From: Porphyra umbilicalis
Taxonomy: Eukaryota; Rhodophyta; Bangiophyceae; Bangiales; Bangiaceae
NCBI GenBank assembly: GCA_002049455.2
Contig: KV918966.1
Span: 1 to 64,000 of the forward strand
DNA length: 64,000 bases
Direction of reading: 5' to 3'
Shown piece by piece: positions 52,375 through 62,947 of this stretch. Position 1 is the stretch's first letter. Every line of letters starts with the position of its first letter. The position numbers and the translations under genes are program-made. The notes under the pieces were generated by a model that had not been told where the DNA came from, did no database searches, and saw nothing but the letters and a program-made list of their open reading frames with translations.

Positions 52375-55300
52375 TCAGCACTGCGGCGCAGGACGTAGGG
52401 CCCGCGTGCCGCTACTCCCCGAAGTGCCCAGATCCGAGCCAACGCCGAGGACGCCCCGGAATGTGGTGAACGCCGGGGCCGGCAGTGGCTTCGTCATGCC
52501 ATCTGCGGGCATGTCGGCGCTGGGAAGAAAGTAGAAGGCAACCTCCCCACGCGCGACGTAGTCGCGCACCATGTGGTACGCAACGTCTACGTGCTTGGTA
52601 CGCCCGGTGGCTTCGGGATTGTTGACCAAAGCGAGGCACGCCTGGTTGTCCTCCCCCATGGGCACGGCGTCCCCGTCGACGCCCAGCTCCGACAGAAGTT
52701 TGCGCAGCCACAGCGCCTCCTTGGTCGCCATAGCGGCGGCGACGTACTCGGCCTCGGCCGTTGACGTCGCCACGGTCGACTGGCGCTTGCTCGTCCACGA
52801 TATCGGCCCGCCATTGAGGGTGAAGACAAAGCCCGTCGTCGACCGACGAGCGTCAATATCGCCTGCCCAGTCTGCGTCAACGTACCCTTGAAGAGGCTTG
52901 TCGTCGCCGTACACGACCCCTAGTCGCGTAGCCCCGCGAAGATATCGGAGCACCCCCTTGGCCGCGCGCATGTGGTCCTCCTCGGGGCATGACATGTAGC
53001 GGAAGAGCACGCCCACTGAAAAGGCAATGTCCGGCCTCGTCGTCGTGGAGAGGTACAGCAACGAGCCAACAAGCTCGGCGTACCGGTTGCCCTCGGGCAG
53101 TAGATTCTCCCCCGTCTTGCAAAGCTTGGCACCTGACACCATGGGCGTCTTGTTAGGCGCAGACTTGTCCATCTGGAAAGCCTCAAGCAGGGAACTGACA
53201 TGCCCCGGATTGCTCAGGGTGATCACCTTGGCAGCCCGATCTCGCATGACCTTCATGCCAATGAAGTCCTTGACCTCACCCATGTCGCGCACGTCGAAAG
53301 ACGCCGACACCGAGGCCTTGACCATCTGGACCCCTTCGAGGCTTTTTCCAGCCACAATGAGATCGTCCACGTAGACGAGGATGTAGACAAGCCCGTGCAC
53401 AGGGTGGCTCCACGTGTAGAGGCACGGGTCCACCTTGGACCGGACCGCTCCGATGGCATTGAGCTCTTTGTTAAGCTTGATGCCCCACAATCGTCCCGCC
53501 TGTTTGGTCTCATAGAGAGCCAGGTTCAGACGGCGGACATCACCTTCCTCCCCCGGCTCGGCTCCGACCGGAAGCTTGATGTACATCTCCTTGTCCATCT
53601 TTGCGTTGAGGAAGGCCGTCTTCACATCCACGTGGTGAACGTCCCAGTCCTTGGCCGCCGCCACCGCGAAGAGCGCGCGTGTCGTGGCCGAGCTCGGCAC
53701 TGGTGCCCATGTCTCATCAAAGTCGCGCCCCGGCACTTGGTTGAAGCCCTGCGCCACCAGTCGCGCCTTGTACCGAGTCATCTTGCCCTCAGCATCGTGC
53801 TTGATGTCGTACACGTACCGCGTTTTGACAGCCTTACGCTTGTTGCTGCTCCTGGTATTGGACCAGGTACCAAGCTTCTTGTGTGCGAGGTACTCTTCTT
53901 TCTCAGCCGCCTTCCAACGCGGCCAGTCCGATCGCGCACGCGCCTCCTTCGCATTGGCTGGCGCCTTGGTCAGGTCCCATCCCGACGGATCTCCGCCCTT
54001 GGGTCCTTCTGCAGCGTATGCCTTTGGGTTACGCTCCCACCAGGTAACCTTGGGTGCCGGCTTGCGCTTCGACCGCCGGAGTGCTTGCACCCCGTCGTCA
54101 CCACTCTCTGTGGTGGATCCAGACAGCACGTCGTGTCCATCATGATCCGCCGCGTCCTCGCCGGCGTCATTGTCATCTCCGTCTTCTGCGTCGAGTCCGG
54201 AAGCCTCGTCCGGCTCAACGTCGCTCTCTGACGATTGCTGCGAGGCATACTCGTCCCCGCTTGCGGCTTCCGCTTCCAGCATGTCCATGGCGCCGTCCTC
54301 CTTGTCACCATCCGTCTGACTGGTCAGGAAAGGGGTGGAAGCAGGGCCAGGGACAGAGGTCATCTTGATGGCCTTGCTTGAGGTCTCCTCCATGAGCACA
54401 TCTCGGCGCTCAAAGACCTTGTTTGAGCCATCCTCTAGGATGCGGTAGGCCTTGCCACCAACAGTGTAGCCGACAAAACGGCCGACGTCGGTCCTGGGTT
54501 CCAGCTTTCGCTGCTGCTGCTTGGGCTTCAGAGCCCATGCCCGGCTCCCCCAGACCCGAAATCCCTTCACGTCGGGGCGTTTCCCCGTGAGGGCTTCCAG
54601 CGGGGTCACATCTTGACCCGCCTTGGGGGATCGGTTGAGCACGTGGATGACGGATGACAAAGCCTCCGCCCACAGCTCCTCTTCCGCTCCGGCGTCCAGA
54701 AGAGCCGCACGGACGCGCTCCATGATGTACCGGTTGGCGCGCTCTGCCTTCCCGTTCTGCTGCGAAGAGTACGGCGCCGTCTTCTCAGACGTAATGCCTT
54801 TGTCTTCATACCAGGCTTGGAGGTCGCGGCTCACGTACTCCTTGGCGCCATCGTGACGAACCCGCTTCACCTTAAGCCCAGTTAGGGTCTCTAGCTGCTT
54901 GATGCGGGCCTTGAGGACATCCGGAACCATGCCCTTGGACTTGATGGGCGTCGCCGTGATGAACCCAGTAGAGTCTTCCATCAGAGTCACGAAGTAGACA
55001 GAGCCGCCCAGCGACGCCGTCAACGGCCCATGAACGTCCGTGTGAACCAACTCGCACTTGGTGGTGGTCGTTGTCGAGCGATGATGCGGAGAACGCGCCA
55101 TCTTTCCGTCGACACAAGGCACGCATACCGTACCAGGAACGCGCTTGGCGTCGGCTACCGTCGATGGAATCCCATCGACCATCCCAACCACACGCTTGAG
55201 GTTCTCGAAACCCAAGTGGTTGAACCGGCGGTGCCACAGCTCTGCCTCGCCGTCCATGTGCGTGGAGGCGGCTCTGGCCGACGCCGTGACCGGAGTCACC

Positions 55301-56559
55301 TTGAGCACGTAGTTCTCCGACTCGTTGACCGAGCCGACGACAGACGCGTTGCTCAAAACTCCGCTCGCGAGCACCGCTTCCCCATCACTGAGGATATAGC
55401 AGGCGTCGCCAACGAACACCACGGCACCGCCACAGCGGTCGACCGCTCGGACCGACAGAAGGTTGTCTGTCAGATCCGGCACAAGCATGGCCTCATCGAG
55501 GACCATGCGAGCCGTGGTGATTCCCTTCCCCACGTCCATGGACGCGTATCCGTGCTTCTTGATGGGCACCTTTTGGCCGTCAGCTAGAGTGACCTTGGCC
55601 CCGCTCCCCGTCGTCTTGACGGTGAAACCCGCGTCCTGGGCGGCCATATGGTTGGTCGCACCCGAGTCCAACACCCAGGTCGAGGACCCGCTGGTGCTCC
55701 CTGAAGCGTTGAGCTTCCCGGCCTGGCCTGCCGACGCAGCGTAGGCCAATGCGGCGCGGGGAGGTGCACCACCTCCACCGCCACCCTCACGACGCCCGCC
55801 ATTTGGCTTCTTGTTGCCCTTGGCGTCGTCGGCCTTCTTCTTGAGACAGTCGCGCTTCATGTGCCCCTTCTTGTCGCAGTAGTAGCACACGACCGCGCGC
55901 TTGTCCCACGGCTTCTTAGAAGCCGTTGCCGCAAACGCTTGCGACTTGACGCCGGTCGCCGAGGACGACCGCCCATGGCTCCCCCGCTGCTCCACAGTGA
56001 GCAGCTTGGCGCTCACGTCAGCGAGGTTGCGCTTCCCGTCCATGTTCTCCAGAACGGTCTTGATCATGTCATACTCGGCCGGAAGGCCCGACAGGATCTG
56101 CAGGACAAGCGTGTTCTCGTCCACCCGATTTCCTAGCATGGAGAGCTCTTGACGGATGCCCTTGGCGCGCGACGTGTACTTGATGATGTTCTCGTCGCTG
56201 CTCTTCTTGAGGTTGCTTAGCTCATGCATGAGCTGCAGCAGGCGTGCGTTGTCCCGCGCCTCAAAGATGTCCTTGAGCGCATCCCACGCCTCCTTGGCCG
56301 TACTGACCGCCGTCACCGAATAAAGATGAACCGGCTTGACCGACATCTGGATAGTCCCCAGGGCCGACTCGTTCATGAGGTCCCACGCCTCAGCTGCAAC
56401 GTCGCTCTTGGCACCGCTCCCAGACGCGGGGCGGTCCGTCACAACCGCAGCCCAAACCTTCTCCTTGATCATCTGTGCACGGCAGTACACAGCCCAGACC
56501 TTGTAGTCGTCGTCCAGCTGCGCGAAGCGAGGGCCAGCGTAGCGGCCGTACTCCGACAT
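52375..56559 (-). CDS. Copia 2 gag-pol polyprotein, intact
   Basis: 1,394 aa from ATG 56559 (MSEYGRYAGPRFAQLDDDYK); the frame is open back into the LTR but that part is non-coding LTR/PBS. Domains in order: copia-type gag; zinc knuckle CYYCDKKGHMKRDC; protease WVLDSGATNHM; pre-integrase LWHRRFNHLGF; integrase with D in LVHTDVHGPL, D in VRHDGAKEYVS and E in GKAERANRYIME; RT with FDETWAPVPSSAT and catalytic VYVDDLIVAG (about 53370); RNase H with STAEAEYVAAAMATKE and FYFLPSADMPADGMTKPL. It encodes particle protein, processing, copying and integration in one chain. No stop or frameshift. Of the elements here it is the best candidate for current activity. Confidence 0.96.
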   Translation of the reverse strand: MSEYGRYAGPRFAQLDDDYKVWAVYCRAQMIKEKVWAAVVTDRPASGSGAKSDVAAEAWDLMNESALGTIQMSVKPVHLYSVTAVSTAKEAWDALKDIFEARDNARLLQLMHELSNLKKSSDENIIKYTSRAKGIRQELSMLGNRVDENTLVLQILSGLPAEYDMIKTVLENMDGKRNLADVSAKLLTVEQRGSHGRSSSATGVKSQAFAATASKKPWDKRAVVCYYCDKKGHMKRDCLKKKADDAKGNKKPNGGRREGGGGGGAPPRAALAYAASAGQAGKLNASGSTSGSSTWVLDSGATNHMAAQDAGFTVKTTGSGAKVTLADGQKVPIKKHGYASMDVGKGITTARMVLDEAMLVPDLTDNLLSVRAVDRCGGAVVFVGDACYILSDGEAVLASGVLSNASVVGSVNESENYVLKVTPVTASARAASTHMDGEAELWHRRFNHLGFENLKRVVGMVDGIPSTVADAKRVPGTVCVPCVDGKMARSPHHRSTTTTTKCELVHTDVHGPLTASLGGSVYFVTLMEDSTGFITATPIKSKGMVPDVLKARIKQLETLTGLKVKRVRHDGAKEYVSRDLQAWYEDKGITSEKTAPYSSQQNGKAERANRYIMERVRAALLDAGAEEELWAEALSSVIHVLNRSPKAGQDVTPLEALTGKRPDVKGFRVWGSRAWALKPKQQQRKLEPRTDVGRFVGYTVGGKAYRILEDGSNKVFERRDVLMEETSSKAIKMTSVPGPASTPFLTSQTDGDKEDGAMDMLEAEAASGDEYASQQSSESDVEPDEASGLDAEDGDDNDAGEDAADHDGHDVLSGSTTESGDDGVQALRRSKRKPAPKVTWWERNPKAYAAEGPKGGDPSGWDLTKAPANAKEARARSDWPRWKAAEKEEYLAHKKLGTWSNTRSSNKRKAVKTRYVYDIKHDAEGKMTRYKARLVAQGFNQVPGRDFDETWAPVPSSATTRALFAVAAAKDWDVHHVDVKTAFLNAKMDKEMYIKLPVGAEPGEEGDVRRLNLALYETKQAGRLWGIKLNKELNAIGAVRSKVDPCLYTWSHPVHGLVYILVYVDDLIVAGKSLEGVQMVKASVSASFDVRDMGEVKDFIGMKVMRDRAAKVITLSNPGHVSSLLEAFQMDKSAPNKTPMVSGAKLCKTGENLLPEGNRYAELVGSLLYLSTTTRPDIAFSVGVLFRYMSCPEEDHMRAAKGVLRYLRGATRLGVVYGDDKPLQGYVDADWAGDIDARRSTTGFVFTLNGGPISWTSKRQSTVATSTAEAEYVAAAMATKEALWLRKLLSELGVDGDAVPMGEDNQACLALVNNPEATGRTKHVDVAYHMVRDYVARGEVAFYFLPSADMPADGMTKPLPAPAFTTFRGVLGVGSDLGTSGSSGTRALRPAPQC

Positions 56560-56701
56560 GACGATGACAACCACGCCAGCAGGCGCGGCACTGACGACGT
56601 GGGAGGCTATGCCCACCTGCCCGACGCCGGAACACACGGCAACCCAACCAAGGTCGTCCCGCCAACAACGGCACGGAAGACGACGATGACCACCAGCGAC
56701 A

Positions 56702-56715
56702 CTGGGCCCATAACC
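56702..56715 (-). other. Copia 2 primer-binding site (internal tRNA-iMet type)
   Basis: GGTTATGGGCCCAG on the minus strand, directly next to the 5' LTR. It is the same 14 bases as in copia 1, complementary to the anticodon arm of initiator tRNA-Met. Confidence 0.82.
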
Positions 56716-57088
56716 TGTGAAGTCGGTGTGGTCAAGTGGGTGCGTTGTTTTACTATGGCAGAGGTCCTGGGCCGTGTCCAGCCACCTAATGTACCCCAGG
56801 CGGCCCCAGGACAGGTCGTCGGGCAGCCCGCGCTCGGAGCACACCCACGTGCCTCAGTTCTCAGTGCGCGCGGGCCGCGGCGCACCTCCCAGAACGGGGC
56901 ATGCACCTCCCCACACAAGTCCCCCCCCCCGAGCTCACCCCAGCAGAGAGTGCCCACTACGAGACCAACAAATCAAGTACACACGAGTACAAAACATACA
57001 ACAAGTGCATAGGTAAATACCCAAGACTGAGTCCCAATGCTCAACCGGGTAAGTACAGACAAATGGAATTGCTGAGCCATGCTCAACA
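56716..57088 (-). repeat. Copia 2 5' LTR
   Basis: 373 bp; differs from the 3' LTR only at the base that reads GGAATTGC here and GGAGTTGC there. Confidence 0.94.
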
Positions 57089-57093
57089 GCGCA

Positions 57094-57559
57094 CACTGGC
57101 TTTGCGGTCTTTTCGACGTCGGCGGCGGTTCCCCCGGGGCCCATGTCCCCCGACGCGGCGCTGACGCTGCTGCTGTACACCTCGCACCGCCAACGCCGCG
57201 TCACGCACTCGTCGTTTGCTGCGGAGGTGTATGCCCTGCTGAAGGGTGTCCGCGCGGTTCTGGAGCTGGCCGTCATTCACGCGCACATCCACGCAGGGGA
57301 CGAGTACTGCCCGCCGCCGATTGACGCCTACACCGACAACTTGTCATTGTAAAACACCCTCGACGCCGACGGGGTGGTGCAGCCCAAGGAAGTTGGCGCC
57401 GCTGTCCAGGAGCTCCGCGAGTCTTATCACGGAGGGGCCCTCGCAACGGTAACTTGGCTGCGTGCCCGCGGGCAGCTGGCCGACGCCCTGACCAAAGCCG
57501 GGCGCTGTGAAGTGAGCGGTAGTTGGATGGATGCGTTGCTTTACAGGAGAGCGGTCTGA
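57094..57559 (+). pseudogene. Copia 3 RNase H, last part
   Basis: The frame resumes from 51123 after removing copia 2 and one GCGCA. RNase H marks: THSSFAAEVYAL (catalytic Glu), IDAYTDNLSL (catalytic Asp) and the family ending TWLRARGQLADALTKAG. A TAA at 57350-57352 interrupts it right after DNLSL. The polyprotein ends with TGA at 57557-57559. Confidence 0.85.
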
Positions 57560-58062
57560 GGCGCGAGGCCAGCAGGCTCTTAAACCCTCCGTGTGCCTCT
57601 CTCGCCACGTTCTGCCGGCGCACTCTCCGCCAGCGCAGTGCTCCTTCTCTTGGAGGGTACATGCTCTCACCACCCCACAAATCGCGACGCCCCTCGATGA
57701 CCCCACGAGAATCTCCCCGAGCTCAGCTCCAAAAGGAGCTGCCCTCATGACTCAAATACAAGTAATTACATCACACACATACAGCAATGCATGACAATGG
57801 CACAGCCAAACAAGCCGATGACCGCATAAATACGCTCGGAATTAGCCAGGCAGTCCGCGGTAACTCCGACTTACCTGCGCGGGCTTGGGGGGCTGCCTCA
57901 ACAGGCGCGACACGCCCCTGCAGCACACCATCCGGACGGGCATGTTCGGGGTGCGCCTCGCTGCCGCGGACCTCCTCACCAAGTCGTCCGCGGCCGCCTC
58001 CGTCTCGTCGACCGGCCAAGTGAGTATTGTCCCCGCTGCTGAGAAGGGCGGTAACGGGCGAA
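57560..58062 (+). other. Copia 3 3' untranslated region
   Basis: About 500 bp between the polyprotein stop and the 3' LTR. The last bases (GAGAAGGGCGGTAACGGGCGAA) are the weakly purine-rich candidate polypurine tract. No gene. Confidence 0.55.
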
Positions 58063-58547
58063 TGTCAATAATTTGGGAGGAGGGCGGACGCGCCCACGCT
58101 GCGGCGAGCGTGGAGGCGCCCGCTGCGTCCTCGCGGCACGCGCCAACACGCCCGTGGCACGCGTGTGCGTGTGCCGGCGCGGCGACAGTCGCGCCCGTTC
58201 CCGCGGGCCCGGACGGAAGCGTGTGCTTGGTGCGCGGACGTGGCGGCACGACGAGACGCTCCCGCCTGGCGGTTGGACGTGGCGGTACGAGGTGTCGCGC
58301 CCAAGTCGTCGCGGCCGCTCCGCGGAAAATGCAAGGCCGCGGTGGGTGCGAAGGCCGGCTGGGCTGCCGTGCTGACTCACGCGCTGCACGGCGACGGTGC
58401 CGCGCGAGTGCGTACGCGCGGCGGAGGAGGAGGGAGAGGCGTGCCTTTGGATGGGGACAGGGAGGGCGCCTGAGGATACAAGTAACGGAGGGAAGGGGGA
58501 CGGGGAGACCCGAGTGATAGCCAACAAGAGAACGACCGTTTCTTACA
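58063..58547 (+). repeat. Copia 3 3' LTR
   Basis: 485 bp, TGTCAATAATTTGGG...TTTCTTACA, followed by the target duplication GCCAC at 58548-58552. Confidence 0.92.
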
Positions 58548-58552
58548 GCCAC

Positions 58553-60432
58553 CGCCTCACTGCGGGACCCCCCCCTCACGATCGCGCAGCAGTCCAAGAG
58601 CCTACAGACCCCAGCCGCCGCAACGTGCCGACCATGACCGCGGTGCATTGACGCCGCGTTGGAAGCAACGGGAAACGTACGGCGGATGACGACGTGCGCG
58701 ACGAGGGGGCTCCCCATCACCCGCCGTCAGCTCTGCCCTGATAGTACATGGCACCGCGGGTCGACCACCCGCCCACCTGCCCGCCTGTCCGCACTCCCGC
58801 CGGCCAGCCCGCCCGCACGGGACACGCGGCGGACAAGTCTTTCGAGCCCCAACCGGCGGCACCAGCTGTTGACCGCGACATCGCGCGGGCGCCCCCTCCC
58901 CCCCAACTTTATCTCCCGTCTCCCGCCTCCCCAGCCCACCGCGCTTCGCTTTTGCTGCGGCCGGCGGCCGCGCGTTCTGGGACGACCGCACGCATAAGGA
59001 CGACCACACGTGCAGGGATGACCGCACGTGCGACGTACCTGACGCAGGCGGCCGCCGCGACAATACCGTCCTAATCAATGGTCACCCTCGAGTCGCGAAG
59101 CCGACAAAGGCATGCGGCGGCCACGCCTATCAAAAGCCGGCGGCGGCGCCGACGACTGCGTGTATCGCGGCAAAGACTGACAACCGCCCCTATCTCCGCT
59201 GTCCTCTCGTGCGGCCGCCGTCGCCTCGTCACCACACGCAGCGCTGCCAGCAGCACCGCTTCGGGCACGCGCGCGGGCGGCAGGCAGCTGCGCCCCCCCA
59301 AGCACCCCTCCCCACTGTTCTCATCACGCGCCGTGTGCCACCGGTCGGTCGGCGCCGACCGCCGCCGCCACCCGCCGACATCACCCGCCGGTCGTCAGAG
59401 GGTCGGTCGCACCACCTTGGTCCAGCCAACACTCGCGCCGCCGCCGCGCACGCGGCCGGTTGGCGGCAACGGGCGGGGTGGGTGCGGGCGCGGCGGGGAG
59501 ACCGAACCCCGCCACAGGCTGCCACGGCGCCCGATGGGCTGCGGGGTTCTTCTCCCTGCTGCCGCGTAAGCGGCGCCCTGGCGCGGGCGTCGCTCCGCCG
59601 CCGATGCCCCACGCCGCTGTCAGCCCATCCCGGCGTCGCACAGGCTCGAATCTGCATACCCTTTAAATATGGCCATCTTGCCAGATAGAGAGAGTTTTGG
59701 CCATAGCTGTGTCGTGCACGCGGGTCAGAACTCCTTTCAGGCTGAGCACGCCCCCCAGTTTCAGACTTCACTGCTAGCTCGACAAACCCAACAAATTTTG
59801 CTCCCGAAACATTGCGGTCATGCCCACCGCCAGAGGAGGGACGCGGTCGGCAGGGAGGTGGTTGCCGGGTGGCAGGGGGGGGGGGGGGGTAGCGGTCGGC
59901 AGGGATGTTGCTGTCGGGTGGCCAGGGTGGGACGGGGGCAGTCGGCGGGGAGGTGGCTGCCGTGTGGCCAGGGACCGCGGACGAGGCTCTGTCCGGCTGT
60001 CCGGCACCCGACAGGGTACTGGTGTATAGGTCGGCGACGCCCGGATGGCGGCCGTCGACGATGCTGAGAGTCGCTGGTCGGAGGGATGGGACGGCCGACC
60101 GCGGCGAAGTCCCTGGTCTCGGACAGCCGCACGAGGCACCTGAGGATCCAAATTTGAACCCTGGTCAGACCGCCCGCATCCGGAGCCAGCATTCAAAAGC
60201 ACCCCTGCGCCCCATGCAGTCAGAACTGTCAGCTCCCCCCATCCAAACCCATCACTAACGCACCCCCTAACTCCGGCCAAACCCCCCCTAACCCAGGACA
60301 AACCCTGTAACCCAGGACAAACCCTACCTAATCAGATCCGAACCCTGGCATTATCGACACTCTCCTTGTATGGCACTTCCCCCAAAAATGGACACACCGC
60401 TGATCAGGAAGCATCGTGCAGACATCGTGCTG
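58553..60432. other. GC-rich region, no gene; small tandem repeat and CCCTAA-like tract
   Basis: No domain in any frame. GTCGGCAGGGAGGTGGTTGC occurs in three diverged tandem copies at about 59849, 59904 and 59940, each with GTGGC/TGGCCAGGG. From 60240 to 60345 the sequence is made of ACCCAGGACAAACCCT and CCCCTAACCC-type units, weakly like an old internal telomere-type tract. Confidence 0.4.
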
Positions 60433-60435
60433 TAA

Positions 60436-60979
60436 GAGCATCTCCACCAATGGAGCCAACCGTCCAACCCAACGGCCACGTGTGCGCAACGTGTGGCGCT
60501 GTCACTGGCTCTCCAAAGGCAGAGCCAAAACTAAGCAGATCACGTCTCAAACTTGGGCTCGCCTCGACGTCTCTGGCGGTGGGCCTCTTTTGTGGCACGC
60601 CAGTATTCCCACAGATGCACTACAGAGAATCTCCGTGACTTCCAGATCGTCTCACAACTGTCTGCAAGCCACGGGTCACGCTTTCCATTGGCTTTCGTGG
60701 TCCGAACAGGGAACCAGGGGTTGGCCAAACGACTCGGGGCGTCTCCAAACAGGCCTGTTTGGAGTGGCGCTGCCGTTTAAACTCCACAAGAAGGGCGATC
60801 CCGCGAGGCCACCACGAGATGCATTAAGGGATTAGAAAATGTGAGGGGTGCTATTTTTGGGCCGTCACACCACCGCCACACACTAGTTTTGGACCTCGCT
60901 TTCTCCACCAATGCCCCCGTTGGCCAAACGGTGCCACGTTTGGCTGTTTGGACGGTTGGATCCATTGGTGGAGATGCTC
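60436..60979. mobile_element. Tourist-like (PIF/Harbinger) MITE, TAA target duplication
   Basis: 544 bp. Ends GAGCATCTCCACCAATGGA in inverted orientation, continuing to CCAACCGTCCAA with one mismatch. TAA flanks both sides (60433-60435 and 60980-60982). The GAGCATCTCCA start is common in plant Tourist-type MITEs. The interior has CCAAACG motifs and no coding capacity. Confidence 0.85.
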
Positions 60980-60982
60980 TAA

Positions 60983-61329
60983 GGGGGAGCCATCGATGCA
61001 TGTCCAATGGTTAGGCGGCGTTTGTGCCCCGGTAAAATCGGTTGCGAGCTCCAGACCAAAGGTCGACACTCCCGTCCTTCTCCTTATTCGCTGCCGTTGG
61101 GCTTCTCCGCAAGGAAGCAGCGCTCAATCTGGGGAGATTTTTCGCTGCAACGCCGGCGTGCACTTTAATCAACTCTGATTTGGGCTTGTCTTCGCGTCCG
61201 CCACCATGCAATCGTTTGTGGGCACAAACAGCGAGATTGCCCCGTCTCCGTTTTCACCGCGGCAGGTGCGGCTCCGCCGCAATAGATCACGGCCGACGCC
61301 CCGCCTCAAATTTCTCCCACCGACGTCAA
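60983..61329. other. Spacer, no gene
   Basis: Mixed-composition DNA between the MITE and the CCG-type array. A plus-strand frame opens in it but shows no domain. Confidence 0.4.
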
Positions 61330-62945
61330 GCCGGCGTTCTGTTGACGCACGGCGGGCGCGCCGTCGCCGCCGCCGACCGACGCCGTCGTCGGACGACCGC
61401 CGGCCGGGGCAGCCGCCGCCGGCGCCCGGCGCCACCGGCTGCGCCGCCGCCTTTGCCGGCTGCCATCGTCGCGGCCGTCTCCGCCGCCGGCTACCCCGAC
61501 TGGTTGCGCCGCCGTCGCCGTCTTTGGCCGCCGTCGCCGGCGTCCGGCGCCGCCGGCTGCGCCGCCGACGTGGTTGCCTGCGGTCGCCGCCGCCGTCGGC
61601 TACCCAGGCCGGTTGCGCCCCCGTCGCCGTCTTTGGCCGCCGTCGCCGGCTTGTGGCGCCGCCGACCTCGCCCTCCGCTGCCGTCATCCGGCGCCGCAGG
61701 CTGCAACGCCGACGTTCCTGTCTGCCGCCGTCGCTGCCGTCGCCGTTGCTTGCCACCCCGGCCGGTTACGCCGCCGTCGCCGCCGTCGCCGCCGTCGCTG
61801 CCGTCGCCGCTGCTTGTTACCCAGGCCGGTTACGCCGCCGTCGCCGCCGTCGGTGCTTTTTCCGGCCGCCGCCGGCGCCCGCCGCCGCTGCCCGCCGCCG
61901 CCGCCGCTGACGCGCCGCCGCTGCGCGCCGCCGCCGCCGCCGACCGGCGCCACCGGCTGCGTCGCCGACGTGGTCGCCTCGTCGCCTGCGGCCGCCGCCG
62001 CCGTCGGCGACCCCTGCCGGTTGCACCGCCGTCTCCGTCTTTGGCCGCCGCCGCCGGCGCCCAGCGCCGCTGGCTGCGCCGCCGACATCGCCCACCGCCG
62101 CCGGCATCTGGCGCCGCCGGCGGCGCTGCCGACGTCTCCCGCTGCCGGCGGCGTCGCCGACGTCTCCCGCCGCCGGCTGCGCCGCCGACGTCGCCCGCCG
62201 CCGCCGGCGTCTGGCGCCACCGGCGGTGCCGCCGACGTCGCCCGGCGCCCGGCGCCGCCGGCTGCTCCGCTGACGTTGCTGTCTGCCGCCGTTGCTGCCG
62301 TCGCCGCCGCCGGCCACCCCTGCCGGTTGCGCCGCAGTCGCCGACTTTGCCGACTGCCGCCCGTGCCGCCGTGGCTGCTGCGCCGGCCACTCCGGCCTGT
62401 CGCGCCGCCGTCGCCGCCGTCGCAGACTTTGCCTCACCGGGCGGTCTCGCCGCCGTCGTCGCGTTTTTTTTTTTTGCCGGCTGCCGCCCGTGCCGCCGTG
62501 GCTGCCACCGGCCACCCCGGCCGGTTGCGCCGCCGTCGCCGCCGTCGCCGACTTTGCCGGCCGCGGCCGGCACCCGGCGCTGCCGGCTGCGCCGCCAACG
62601 TCGCCCGCCACTGTCGGCCTCACCGGGCGGTTTCGCCGCCGTCGTCGCGTTTTTTTTTTTGCCGGCTGCAGCCCGTGCCGCCGTGGCTGCCGCCGGCCAC
62701 CCCGACCGGTTGTGTCGCCGTCGCCTGTTTTGCCCGTCGCCGCCGACGGTGTCGCCGACGTTGCGGACTGCCGCCGGCGCCGCCGTCGCTGCCGCCGACC
62801 GCCCCGGCCGGTTTCGCCGCCGTCGCCGCCTTTGCGTTGCTGGCTGCCGCTGGCTACGCCGTGGCCCGCCGCCGCATCCTCGGGCGCCGCCGGTCGCGCA
62901 GTGGCCGCTGTTTGTCGTCGGCACCAGCGCGCTCTGCCTCGAGCA
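61330..62945. repeat. 1.6 kb GCCGCC/GTCGCC triplet-type array
   Basis: Composed of GCCGCC, GTCGCC and GCCGGC units with longer blocks repeated. One block of about 105 bp, including a T11-T12 run (CGTCGTCGCG-T12-GCCGGCTGC), occurs at 62433-62532 and again at 62614-62712. All frames are open, giving Arg/Pro/Ala-only translations that I do not regard as coding. C is on the plus strand, so G-quadruplex potential is on the minus strand. Confidence 0.85.
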
Positions 62946-62947
62946 AG

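Larger units (their letters stand above)
51124..57088 (-). mobile_element. Copia 2: young Ty1/copia element nested in the RNase H of copia 3
   Basis: LTRs at 51124-51496 and 56716-57088 (373 bp each) with one difference that I can see, flanked by GCGCA (51119-51123 and 57089-57093). Minus orientation, one uninterrupted polyprotein, PBS and polypurine tract present. Everything needed for an autonomous element seems to be here. Confidence 0.96.
40740..58547 (+). mobile_element. Copia 3: GalEa-like Ty1/copia element, host of a 17.8 kb nest
   Basis: LTRs at 40740-41224 and 58063-58547 (485 bp each, TGT...ACA, about 11 mismatches), flanked by GCCAC on both sides. Own sequence totals about 6.3 kb once copia 1 (41690-46648), a MITE (48110-48699) and copia 2 (51124-57088) are taken out. 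Order is gag, protease remnant, integrase, RT, RNase H, as in Ty1/copia. The RT style (KARLVVRGFQDPE, VHVDDFLFGG) resembles the GalEa clade of aquatic organisms; that assignment is from memory of the family. It is dead: frameshift, deletion, stops and insertions. Confidence 0.9.

Noticed and set aside
53200-54231. 343-codon plus-strand frame inside copia 2
   Set aside because: Antisense shadow of the intact polyprotein.
60240-60345. CCCTAA-like tract as a telomere
   Set aside because: Units are irregular and short; coding and repeat DNA continues on both sides.
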